A stretch of 12,872 nt of DNA, taken from an uncultured Lachnospiraceae bacterium. GTDB taxonomy: Bacteria > Bacillota > Clostridia > Lachnospirales > Lachnospiraceae. The translations under genes were made by a program, and so were the position numbers. The notes below the pieces were generated by a model. It was not told the origin of the DNA and searched no databases. It saw nothing but the letters and a program-made list of their open reading frames with translations. Positions 5,861 through 12,846 of this stretch are shown piece after piece. The first letter of the stretch is position 1. The number at the start of each line of letters is the position of its first letter. The DNA is taken from NCBI GenBank assembly GCA_910586205.1, contig CAJUGD010000044.1, forward strand, positions 14,784 through 27,655, given 5' to 3'.

Positions 5861-7162
5861 TTAATCATAAAATTTTACTTTCCGGTACAGATAATCCGGG
5901 GCTCCGTCCTTCATAGGCAAAGCGGAGTTTCCCTGAATCAAAGGCAGTACATAATCCACATACTCCTCTTTTATATCATTCCCGTTTTCCCCAATCCAGG
6001 AAATCGGCACCTTTTTCTCCTGATTACATACCTGATTCACATCCACCGGCACAAAGTCTAATCCATACGGTTTTCCATCTCTCCTGCGAACAAAAGACAC
6101 CATAATTCCGGTCTCTCCCTCCAGGGCAAATCTCACCCCGGCCTGTCCTGCTTTTTCTGCTTCGTCTATATCTGTCATGGATGCCAGCATTCCTGAACAG
6201 CGCTGGCTCACATTCAGCTCTACGGAACGAACCTTTACCCCGAACCGCTCCCTCACAAACCGTTCCAGAACCTTCCCGCAGCCGGTCAGCATCTTGTGCC
6301 CGAAATTATCCAGCGCAGCCTGCTCCGTATGGGTGACGCCAAATTCTGCCTGCTCCTTGCCCAGACAGGAAGCCAGCTTTTGATCTCCGTATTCACAAAG
6401 AAAGGTTCCCTCCGAATCTGCAATTCCCTCAGATACACAGACCACCACGCAGCGCCGCCGCTTTAGTTCTCTCTCCACATCCTGTGCAAATTGTTCCAGA
6501 GAAAAGGCACGCTCTGGCAGATAAATCAAAGCAGGATTATCCATTTTCTCTTTGCGGGCCACCACAGACGCAGCAGTCAGCCATCCTGTATGCCGCCCCA
6601 TAAGCTCAATAATAGTCACGGATTTTTGCCGGTATACCGAAGAATCCAGCACGATCTCTCTTACCGTGGAAGCCACATACTTTGCCGCACTGCCAAAACC
6701 AGGAGTGTGATCCGTCAAAACCAAATCATTGTCAATGGTCTTGGGAATCCCTACAAAACGGATATCTGTCCCCTTTTGTGCGCCATAGCGGGACAGCTTG
6801 CTGACCGTATCCATGGAATCATTTCCTCCGATATAAAAGAAATACCCGATATTCAGTTCCTGGAATTTTGAAAAAAGCAAAGGATACACCTGGGAAGATA
6901 AATCCTCCGGCAATTTGTACCGACAGGAACCAAGATACGCAGCCGGAGTGACCCGCAGCCGTTCTAAGTCCTCTGAAGACAATTCCTTTCCCATATCCAT
7001 ATACCACCCCTCCAGAAAGCCTTCGATTCCATGAACCATGCCGTAAACGGTTTCAATATGGCCGCTTTTTTCCAGACCTTCCCGAATCACGCCGCACAGG
7101 CTTGCATTGATAACCGCAGTAGGACCTCCTGACTGACCTACAATTACATTTTTCTTCCCCAT
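5861..7162 (-). CDS. pfp: Pyrophosphate-dependent 6-phosphofructokinase
   Basis: This 433-residue protein catalyses PPi + fructose 6-phosphate = Pi + fructose 1,6-bisphosphate, a reversible cytoplasmic step of glycolysis and gluconeogenesis. The N-terminal VGQSGGPTAVINASL binds phosphate. GGNDS (112-116) has Asp where ATP enzymes have Gly, and PKTIDND (140-146) has Lys in place of the Gly of ATP-type PGTIDND; both indicate PPi use. The catalytic Asp residues and MGRHTGW (188-194) are present. An upstream ATG at 7195 and GTG at 7243 are in frame, but ATG 7162 has AAAGGA nine bases before it and gives the family N-terminus. The gene is monocistronic or at the end of the AI-2E/SpoIID transcript, is followed by a strong terminator, and is bracketed by a perfect 23-bp inverted repeat. 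No confident own promoter was found in the 178 bp upstream. Confidence 0.92.
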   Translation of the reverse strand: MGKKNVIVGQSGGPTAVINASLCGVIREGLEKSGHIETVYGMVHGIEGFLEGWYMDMGKELSSEDLERLRVTPAAYLGSCRYKLPEDLSSQVYPLLFSKFQELNIGYFFYIGGNDSMDTVSKLSRYGAQKGTDIRFVGIPKTIDNDLVLTDHTPGFGSAAKYVASTVREIVLDSSVYRQKSVTIIELMGRHTGWLTAASVVARKEKMDNPALIYLPERAFSLEQFAQDVERELKRRRCVVVCVSEGIADSEGTFLCEYGDQKLASCLGKEQAEFGVTHTEQAALDNFGHKMLTGCGKVLERFVRERFGVKVRSVELNVSQRCSGMLASMTDIDEAEKAGQAGVRFALEGETGIMVSFVRRRDGKPYGLDFVPVDVNQVCNQEKKVPISWIGENGNDIKEEYVDYVLPLIQGNSALPMKDGAPDYLYRKVKFYD

Positions 7163-7214
7163 CTTACCCAATCCTTTCGTAAAAATATTTTTCATTTTTT
7201 TGTATAAGCTTCCC

Positions 7215-7274
7215 AAAAAGGGGGATAATGAGATTAGTACCAAAGAAAAAAGAAATACTTATCCTCCCCTTTTT
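7215..7274. repeat. Local inverted repeat in the pfp 5' region
   Basis: AAAAAGGGGGATAA (7215-7228) pairs with TTATCCTCCCCTTTTT (7259-7274) as a 9-bp plus 5-bp stem with a 2-base bulge. In the minus-strand leader the stem ends in CCCCCTTTTT, so it could act as a weak terminator or attenuator before pfp. In the plus direction it leads straight into a strong terminator hairpin. Confidence 0.65.
7252..7274 (-). repeat. Right copy of the perfect 23-bp inverted repeat flanking pfp
   Basis: Exact reverse complement of 5758-5780. On the minus strand it lies in the pfp upstream region, 90 bp before the ATG, and contains a Shine-Dalgarno-like GGGGAGG with no start codon at useful spacing. One base separates it from the plus-strand terminator at 7276. 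Confidence 0.9.
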
Positions 7275-7275
7275 G

Positions 7276-7320
7276 ATACCCTGTCCGCTGCCACGGTGCG
7301 GCGGACGGGGTATTTTTTAT
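7276..7320 (+). terminator. Strong plus-strand intrinsic terminator with no plus-strand gene upstream
   Basis: A 13-bp stem (ATACCCTGTCCGC at 7276-7288 with GCGGACGGGGTAT at 7301-7313, one T-G pair) is followed by TTTTTTATTTT on the plus strand. The minus direction has no U-tract. Both flanking genes are on the minus strand, so no known gene uses it in this orientation. Confidence 0.8.
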
Positions 7321-7340
7321 TTTCATTTTCTCTGCCAAGC

Positions 7341-9644
7341 TCACTCTATCTGTTCCACCACAACTCCATCATAGAAAAATTTCAGGATTTCTTCATATCC
7401 GATCCCTTCCCGCGCCATTCCCTGAGCACCGTTCTGGCTCATTCCCACTCCATGTCCAAAGCCGCCTCCATGAATCTTAAACTGCTTCATTCCGCTTTCA
7501 TTGGTTCCGGCCTCCTCCACTGTCAGAAATCCGCTGGGCAGAGAACTGGCCCCGCTGGAAGTCTTTCCATTTTTCAAATGAATGGTCAGCCTTGCATCCC
7601 CCAGTGCACTGCGGATCCGATCCTGGCCGGATATGGTTTTCTCCCCCTGGCTGCCCTTGACCAATAAAGTCTTTGCCACTCCGCTTAATCCCCTCTCTGT
7701 AACCTGTATAGATTCCACAGTTCCTATCCCTTCAATATTTTCCGTTAAAATGCCTGCGTCTGTAGTTACATTCCACCTGTAATAAGGAAACGAAGAATCA
7801 TAAGCCGGATAATCCATCTGCCGGATAAATGCCGCAAAAGCTTCATCAGAACTAAAATCCACACTTTTTCTTCCGGGCTGGAGAACCGCATTTTTCAGAT
7901 AAGGCGTAATGCCCGGATCACCGCCCCACACACCGCCGTCCGCCGTAATGCCGCAGGACGTAGAAAAATAATAAGTGGTAATGGGCTCTCCCTCATACAA
8001 AAGCATCTGTCCGTATGTTTCATCTACTGCCTCCGAAGTACGAGAGTCCTCCTGTGCATTATTATATACCTGAAAATTGGTACTGTCATCCACATGGGCT
8101 CCGTACTGCTGATAGGTATTGCTCTGAATCTGCATATAGGCAAAGGTTCTGGCACATACTGCCTGGGCTTTCAGCGCTTCCTTCTCATAGCTGGGAGGCA
8201 TCTCACTTGGAATTACCTTTTTTAAGTAATCCTCCAGATAAAGCTCATTGATCAGCACCAGTCCTTCTTCCGCCGAAACCAGCTCCAGCCGCCCCCCATA
8301 GGAAGGCTGCCCGTGAGAACGATTTAAAGAGCTGACCTTCACCTCTCCTCCGTCTTCTGCCGTCACCAGCACCCGCCCTCCGGCAAGCCTTTCATCCCCG
8401 GGCTGAAAAACCACCTCCTGCCCAGCCTCGATCCGCTCCTCTTTGTCTTTCTGAACCAAAGTTAAAGGAGTACTGCCGCAAAGAGTCACCTGGTCATGAA
8501 CCAATCCGCCAAACCCCTCTGACATGATCAGAACCCGGATGGTTCTTGCATCAAACTCCCGAACTGTCAGCACGGCACAAATCTTCCCTTTTGCTGCCAC
8601 AAATTCCTGAATGTCATATCCAATCAAAAGATCCTCCAGCTCCTGCCGCTTTAGGCCGCCGTAGGTCTTCAGCACTTTATACTCCTCATCAAGCGGCACC
8701 ACGCCGTACCCCTCGATCTCCACCCCGTCCGGCTGAACGGACAAAAGCTTTCCTGTAATCCTCTCTCTCTTAACGGAAACATGTGTAATCTTCCCGTCCT
8801 TCATCTGAAGATCTGCCAGATTATGTAAATACTCGTCTGTATTTTTTGTCTTTTTTGCAAATGGAATCCGCCGCTCAATGTCTCCCACATATACCAGCAG
8901 CTCCTCCTCGTTCCCATCTATCAGCCATACATTCCGGTATGTAATCTCCTGCCCCAGATCCTGAATCACATGGATCAATTCCTTGTCCCGCACATAAACC
9001 TCCAGCTCATGATCCATATATCCATCCAGAGCCATACCTTCAAACCAGATCATTCCCTGGCTGGTATGGGCCGCCCAGGACGGCGTACCCGGCACATTGT
9101 CAAGGGTTCCATAAATGCAGATATTTTTCCTCTCTACTGCCTGGGCCCCGTCCACATTCTTTAAAAGAGAATCATAAAAGAGCCACCACAATTCCTCCGG
9201 ATATGGTTTGTCCCGATTCTTTTTTGTCACCGCAATCCGTTCCCCAAGCTCCGGGGACAAAGCCCTGACAATCTGTCCGGCCTCGCCATAAGTTAAGTTT
9301 CCCTGAGCACATTCCTCCCCGGCCGGCGTCTCATCTTCTGACAGGAACCCGTTCTCATAAAGGTAATCCATATAAGGCACATACCACTGCTCCACGGATT
9401 TAGCCGGAAAATGAGATGCCCCAAATTCTTTCTGCCACTCTTTTAGTTCTGTTGGTGACTGCAGAACAAGAACCACAGATTTAGCTGCCAAGGCCCTGGA
9501 GATTCCATCCCCTTCCTGTTCATGAAAAAGAATCACTGCCACAAGTACAGCCACCATCGTTGGGATCCCGAACAGCCACCCGATCAACGCCTTCTTTTTT
9601 TTGCACTGTTTTCTACTTTTCAATGTAGGTTTTATTCTCCTCAT
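7341..9644 (-). CDS. Membrane-anchored SpoIID/LytB domain protein
   Basis: This is a 767-residue protein. After a very basic N-terminus (KSRKQCKKKK) one membrane helix spans about 21-40, so the rest should lie outside the membrane. Residues ~440-767 form a SpoIID/LytB domain: IPSEMPPSYEKEALKAQAV with the likely catalytic Glu481 of the lytic transglycosylase, STSCG at 561-565, and GGGFGHGVGMSQNGA at 726-740. SpoIID proteins cleave peptidoglycan glycan strands stripped of stem peptides, driving engulfment; LytB-like relatives act in vegetative wall turnover. Residues ~50-440 are an unrecognised extension, making this about twice the size of B. subtilis SpoIID, so it is a paralogue rather than SpoIID itself. 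The ATG at 9644 overlaps the upstream gene by 32 bp and lacks a ribosome binding site; TTG at 9623, after GAGGAGA, is an alternative. Confidence 0.88.
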   Translation of the reverse strand: MRRIKPTLKSRKQCKKKKALIGWLFGIPTMVAVLVAVILFHEQEGDGISRALAAKSVVLVLQSPTELKEWQKEFGASHFPAKSVEQWYVPYMDYLYENGFLSEDETPAGEECAQGNLTYGEAGQIVRALSPELGERIAVTKKNRDKPYPEELWWLFYDSLLKNVDGAQAVERKNICIYGTLDNVPGTPSWAAHTSQGMIWFEGMALDGYMDHELEVYVRDKELIHVIQDLGQEITYRNVWLIDGNEEELLVYVGDIERRIPFAKKTKNTDEYLHNLADLQMKDGKITHVSVKRERITGKLLSVQPDGVEIEGYGVVPLDEEYKVLKTYGGLKRQELEDLLIGYDIQEFVAAKGKICAVLTVREFDARTIRVLIMSEGFGGLVHDQVTLCGSTPLTLVQKDKEERIEAGQEVVFQPGDERLAGGRVLVTAEDGGEVKVSSLNRSHGQPSYGGRLELVSAEEGLVLINELYLEDYLKKVIPSEMPPSYEKEALKAQAVCARTFAYMQIQSNTYQQYGAHVDDSTNFQVYNNAQEDSRTSEAVDETYGQMLLYEGEPITTYYFSTSCGITADGGVWGGDPGITPYLKNAVLQPGRKSVDFSSDEAFAAFIRQMDYPAYDSSFPYYRWNVTTDAGILTENIEGIGTVESIQVTERGLSGVAKTLLVKGSQGEKTISGQDRIRSALGDARLTIHLKNGKTSSGASSLPSGFLTVEEAGTNESGMKQFKIHGGGFGHGVGMSQNGAQGMAREGIGYEEILKFFYDGVVVEQIE

Positions 9645-10866
9645 CGATATAATTCAGGTTCTCATATTTTTCTATATTCGCTGAAAGCTTCTTTTTCCCT
9701 AAAAGCCAGGTCACAAACTCGGTAAGCAGCTTATAGAACACGGCAAAGGTAGGAACTCCGATAATCATACCCACAAAGCCAAACAGCCCTCCAAACAGCA
9801 GAATCGAAAACAGCACCCAGAAGCTGGAAAGCCCTGTCGAATCTCCTAGAATTTTCGGACCCAAAATATTTCCGTCAAACTGCTGCAGCAGCAGAATAAA
9901 TCCCAAAAACCAGAGACATTTCACCGGACTGTCCAAAAGAATCAGAAACGCACTGGGAATCGCTCCAATAAACGGCCCGAAAAACGGAATCACATTAGTC
10001 ACCCCCACGATCACACTGACAATCAGCACATAGGGCATCCTCATAAAGTTTAAAAGCACAAAGCACAAAACCCCGATAATCAAAGAATCCAAAAGCTTAC
10101 CGATAATAAACCCACCAAACACCTTGTGCACATATCGTCCCTCGTCCAGTACTTTGTTGGCAATTTTCAGAGGAAAGATTCCATATAAAATCATTTTTAT
10201 CTGGGTAATCAGCTTTTCCTTCATATTTAAGAGATACACCATCACAATGATCCCAATCAAAATATTTTTGAAAATATTCAGTGCGCTGAAAATCCCGCTG
10301 GACACGCCGCTGATAAATCCAAAGATTTTTCCCACATTAGAAAACTTCGGAACCACATCACTGCTCAGCCATCCCTGCAGCTTTATCACTGCCATATTAT
10401 AATATTCCATCACAATGGCTTCCAGATCCGGATTATTGGCCAGAAGCTGTTCTAACTTCATCTGCTGATTGTAAATATTGGCAGGCAGGCTCTCCACCAA
10501 TCCCTTCACACTGTCCCATAACTGAGGCAAAAGCATAGAGGTCAGCCCTACCACTACCGCAAGAAGCACGATCACACTGGCAGAGGTTGCCAAAAAATCT
10601 CCTAATGCCTTTCTTCCTCTGTCGGATATTTTTCCGCCTTTTGTGCCGGAAACCACAGCATCCCGCACCCAGTTATAAATAGGCGCCAAAAGATAGGCCA
10701 GCACTGCCCCATAAATAACTGGCGCCAGAATTTGAAACAGCATCCGGACTCCTGCCTTTACCTGCTCCATCTCTTTGATTATAAAAACAAAGACAACCAG
10801 CAGTGCCAATACAATAAATGCTGTCACCCCCCAATATATATATCGCTGATATTTGTCGCTTTTCAT
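9613..10866 (-). CDS. AI-2E family transporter-like membrane protein
   Basis: This 417-residue polytopic membrane protein has hydrophobic segments at the N-terminus (WGVTAFIVLALLVVFVFII), mid-protein (IFKNILIGIIVMVYLL) and several near the C-terminus. The family signature region NVIPFFGPFIGAIPSAFLILL and DGNILGPKILGDSTGLSSFWV matches the AI-2E (TqsA/YdiK/PerM) family. Members have been linked to AI-2 export or to ion/proton antiport; the substrate here is unknown. The ATG at 10866 is chosen because AAAAGGAGA lies six bases upstream; an in-frame GTG at 10932 has no such site. Its 3' end overlaps the SpoIID-type gene, implying co-transcription. It follows the 6S-like RNA and its terminator. A TATATAAA-like -10 near 10916-10923 may be its promoter, but the -35 is unclear. 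Confidence 0.9.
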   Translation of the reverse strand: MKSDKYQRYIYWGVTAFIVLALLVVFVFIIKEMEQVKAGVRMLFQILAPVIYGAVLAYLLAPIYNWVRDAVVSGTKGGKISDRGRKALGDFLATSASVIVLLAVVVGLTSMLLPQLWDSVKGLVESLPANIYNQQMKLEQLLANNPDLEAIVMEYYNMAVIKLQGWLSSDVVPKFSNVGKIFGFISGVSSGIFSALNIFKNILIGIIVMVYLLNMKEKLITQIKMILYGIFPLKIANKVLDEGRYVHKVFGGFIIGKLLDSLIIGVLCFVLLNFMRMPYVLIVSVIVGVTNVIPFFGPFIGAIPSAFLILLDSPVKCLWFLGFILLLQQFDGNILGPKILGDSTGLSSFWVLFSILLFGGLFGFVGMIIGVPTFAVFYKLLTEFVTWLLGKKKLSANIEKYENLNYIDEENKTYIEK

Positions 10867-10940
10867 GGCTTCTCCTTTTCCTTTTTTAATAACGTAATGC
10901 TTTATCTTTCTGCTGTTTATATAGATTACCACAAATTAAC

Positions 10941-10980
10941 AAAAAGATAAAGCAGCGATTTCTCGCTGCTTTTCTCTTTT
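10941..10980 (-). terminator. Terminator of the 6S-like RNA
   Basis: A perfect 10-bp stem (AAAGCAGCGA at 10949-10958 with TCGCTGCTTT at 10963-10972) has a 4-base loop. On the minus strand the stem is followed by ATCTTTTTG. The plus direction also has a T-rich tail, so it may be bidirectional. It separates the RNA gene from the AI-2E operon. Confidence 0.85.
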
Positions 10981-11177
10981 GTAATCCCAGAAATGCCGGT
11001 CTTACTTATTGACGCCTAGCCGTTGCTAGGTGGGCAACCTCACGTAAGCTTCTGCCTTCCACTCAATGGAGGCTTGACATCCACTTACAAATATTGGAAT
11101 CCCTGTGTCACAGATGTAGGTTCAAAATTGGTAAGGTTGTCGAGCATTCCCAGGAATTACTTCCTTATCTCTTATGA
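10975..11177 (-). ncRNA. ssrS: Probable 6S RNA
   Basis: A strong minus-strand promoter and a terminator bound a transcript of about 200 nt with no ORF. Its ends form a long closing stem (GTAATTCC with GGGATTAC; GGAATGC with GCATTTC, with G-U pairs), reinforced by CTTAC/GTAAG. Inside is an open region whose 3' strand carries a small hairpin (CCTAGC-AACG-GCTAGG). Beyond it AACCT/AGGTT, GTAAG/CTTAC and a GCCTCCA...TGGAAGGC terminal hairpin continue the rod. A long rod with one large central bubble and a 3'-strand hairpin is the 6S architecture, which mimics an open promoter and sequesters sigma-A RNA polymerase in stationary phase. The structured RNA is well supported; the family name rests on shape and partial memory of the consensus. 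Confidence 0.65.
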
Positions 11178-11182
11178 CAATG

Positions 11183-11211
11183 ATTATACAACAGGTAAAG
11201 AAGTTTTTCAA
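11183..11211 (-). promoter_or_regulatory. Strong sigma-A promoter of the 6S-like RNA
   Basis: On the minus strand TTGAAA (11211-11206), a 17-base spacer and a perfect TATAAT (11188-11183) predict a start near 11176. The promoter is back-to-back with the radical SAM gene promoter, the two -35 boxes being only 10 bp apart. Confidence 0.85.
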
Positions 11212-11221
11212 GTTCCTTTTC

Positions 11222-11250
11222 TTGCCAGAGCAAAAAAAATCTGATATAAT
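11222..11250 (+). promoter_or_regulatory. Extended -10 promoter of the radical SAM gene
   Basis: TTGCCA (11222-11227), a 17-base spacer and TGATATAAT (extended -10, TATAAT at 11245-11250) form a near-consensus promoter. The predicted start near 11257 leaves a leader of about 43 bases containing AGGAGG at 11287-11292. Confidence 0.85.
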
Positions 11251-11299
11251 GGCTGACAGTCAAAGAATCTATCGATCAGCAGAAACAGGAGGACTGTAG

Positions 11300-12253
11300 G
11301 TGGAACAAAAACAAAATCCTATTTCCATAAAATCCTTTGAAAGCTGCCGTTTATGTCCAAGATCCTGTGGGGTTGACCGGCGAATCACGGCCGGCTGCTG
11401 CGGCTGCACATCCGTTATGAGAGCAGCACGGGCTGCCCTGCATCATTGGGAAGAACCATGTATCAGCGGAATCCATGGAAGCGGAGCCATATTTTTCAGC
11501 GGATGCACCCTGCGCTGCTGCTTTTGCCAGAATCATCTCATCAGCCAGGGTTCTGCAGGGAAAGAGCTGTCTGTCCAAGCACTGGCAGATATTTTTCTCC
11601 GTCTTCAAGATCAGAAGGCCCACAACATAAACTTGGTCACTCCCACCCAATACCTTCCCCTGATTATAGATGCTCTTGAACTCGTCCGGAACCAGCTTCG
11701 GATTCCTGTGGTCTATAACTGCGGCGGATATGAACGAATCGAAACGGTCCACGCACTGAAAGATTATGTGGATATCTGGCTTCCGGATTTCAAATACCAG
11801 GATTCTTACCTGTCCCTCAGCTATTCAGGAGCAGAAGACTATTTCTCTTATGCCTCTCAGGCCATCTCTCAGATGATTGCTCAGACAGGCCCTCCCCGTT
11901 TTCATACAGAGAAAGCCCTTTCCTCCTCAAACCAAAGCTCCTGCACGATTATGGATCGAGGCGTCATTATCCGTCATATGGTTCTTCCCGGTCATAAAGA
12001 AGATTCTATCCGCCTTCTTAGCTGGATGGCCGAAAACCTGCCAAAAGACAGTTATTATATCAGCCTGTTAAGCCAGTATACCCCTTCTCACAAAAGCAGC
12101 CGTTTTCCTGGCCTTAACCGACGGATCACTACCTATGAATACGAAAAAGTGGTGGATACGGCCTTAAATCTTGGACTAAATCAGGGCTTTATCCAACAAA
12201 AAAGCAGCGCCAAAGAAGAATACACGCCGCCTTTTGATCTGGAAGGAATCTGA
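11300..12253 (+). CDS. Radical SAM protein, PflX/pyruvate formate-lyase activase-like
   Basis: This is a 317-residue protein. The radical SAM cluster motif CTLRCCFC gives Cys69, Cys73 and Cys76, preceded by GSGAIFFSG. The N-terminal Cys set (C16, C19, C23 and C33/C36, CRLCPRSCG...GCCGC) is characteristic of the COG1313 (PflX) group. Later landmarks are NINLVTPTQYLP, VYNCGGYE, DIWLPDFKY and VIIRHMVLPGH. It should bind a [4Fe-4S] cluster and cleave S-adenosylmethionine; this group's physiological target is not settled, and no glycyl-radical enzyme is adjacent. The start is GTG at 11300, with a perfect AGGAGG seven bases upstream. It has its own strong promoter and appears monocistronic. Confidence 0.9.
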   Translation: MEQKQNPISIKSFESCRLCPRSCGVDRRITAGCCGCTSVMRAARAALHHWEEPCISGIHGSGAIFFSGCTLRCCFCQNHLISQGSAGKELSVQALADIFLRLQDQKAHNINLVTPTQYLPLIIDALELVRNQLRIPVVYNCGGYERIETVHALKDYVDIWLPDFKYQDSYLSLSYSGAEDYFSYASQAISQMIAQTGPPRFHTEKALSSSNQSSCTIMDRGVIIRHMVLPGHKEDSIRLLSWMAENLPKDSYYISLLSQYTPSHKSSRFPGLNRRITTYEYEKVVDTALNLGLNQGFIQQKSSAKEEYTPPFDLEGI

Positions 12254-12299
12254 GCCGGCCAAATACCTTTTAGACCTTTCCCGATTTTTCACACACAAC

Positions 12300-12343
12300 G
12301 AAGGCGGATATCAAAGAACCGATTTTCTCTGATATCCGCCTTC
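12300..12343. repeat. Perfect 14-bp inverted repeat downstream of the radical SAM gene
   Basis: GAAGGCGGATATCA (12300-12313) is the exact complement of 12330-12343. The stem extends by AGAA/TTCT after one mismatch, leaving a 6-base loop. It is very stable but lacks a clean U-tract on either strand (the minus side has GTTGTGTGTG). It lies between the convergent radical SAM gene and the right-end minus-strand transcript, so it may terminate both or protect a 3' end. Confidence 0.75.
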
Positions 12344-12811
12344 AATGAACATTGTCCATTGGATTGTACCTCGCTTTTCTTTTTTCTGACAGCAATCTTT
12401 CTTTTGAATTATGCTGCCCTTTGTACATACTTCCTATGTGCTTTCTATATAAAATTTTTCCCTCTGCATGGCCGCTTTGCCACTTGATATCTATTCCATT
12501 TATCCTCTCGTTTATGTTATCATCTCGCTCTGAAACCCCTCGTCTCCACCATACTTTCTCGTCATATAATGGAAGAAATCTCATACAGCTTCTGATTACG
12601 CCTGACCTGGATGTCAATCTTTCCTACTATGGCTTTGCTCCTGCAGATTCGTTGTCCTATGTTCCTGTCTGTTTTATATAACAGCAGAAACGAGATTTAC
12701 GTTTTCGGTGGTCCGTACCTCCTTTACTTAGATTTTTGAGATTCTTCTTACTCTGAAGTCTCTCTTTTGAAGACCTTTTCTGTCTTCTCTTGTCTGTTCT
12801 CTTGTTTTGTT
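12344..12811 (-). ncRNA. Candidate long noncoding RNA (unassigned)
   Basis: A strong minus-strand promoter reads into about 470 bp where I find no convincing protein. The transcript is purine-rich and rich in local stems: GAAGAC/GTCTTC, GAGACTTC/GAAGAATCTC, a 7+5-bp stem (GTTTCTG-CTGTT with AACAG-A-CAGGAAC, about 12701-12671), TGAC/GTCA, TGGC/GCCA, ACATA/TATGT and GGCAGC/GCTGTC. It ends at the 14-bp inverted repeat. A good AAAGGAGGT (near 12730) has no start codon at usable distance. An in-frame 91-codon ORF (12617-12342) lacks a ribosome binding site and has noncoding-like composition. I cannot place it in a known family (OLE, ROOL or raiA were considered without recognisable landmarks). Confidence 0.4.
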
Positions 12812-12817
12812 GTATTA

Positions 12818-12846
12818 ATAATAACAGATTCCATTTTATTTGTCAA
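12818..12846 (-). promoter_or_regulatory. Consensus sigma-A promoter at the right end
   Basis: On the minus strand a perfect TTGACA (12846-12841), a 17-base spacer and TATTAT (12823-12818) predict a start near 12811. Flanking sequence is A/T-rich (upstream AAAAAAGTA run). It is one of the strongest-looking promoters in the window, yet no protein gene follows it. Confidence 0.85.

Noticed and set aside
7200..7667. 155-codon plus-strand ORF across the pfp upstream region
   Set aside because: It reads through a strong plus-strand terminator hairpin and then antisense to the SpoIID gene; no ribosome binding site and no domain.
11023..11244. 73-codon plus-strand ORF
   Set aside because: It lies opposite the 6S-like RNA and its promoter, so it is best explained as a shadow of the RNA gene.
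12342..12617. 91-codon minus-strand ORF with a Lys/Arg/Trp-rich product
   Set aside because: No ribosome binding site, no recognised family and codon use unlike neighbouring genes. Kept only as a caveat to the noncoding RNA candidate.
12352..12681. 109-codon plus-strand ORF
   Set aside because: No ribosome binding site or recognisable domain, and it runs opposite to a strong minus-strand promoter; its hydrophobic composition follows from the pyrimidine-rich strand.
12701..12745. T-box or riboswitch suggested by a GGAGGTACGGACCACC stretch
   Set aside because: No specifier-loop or antiterminator layout and no downstream gene on that strand; known T-box landmarks are missing.
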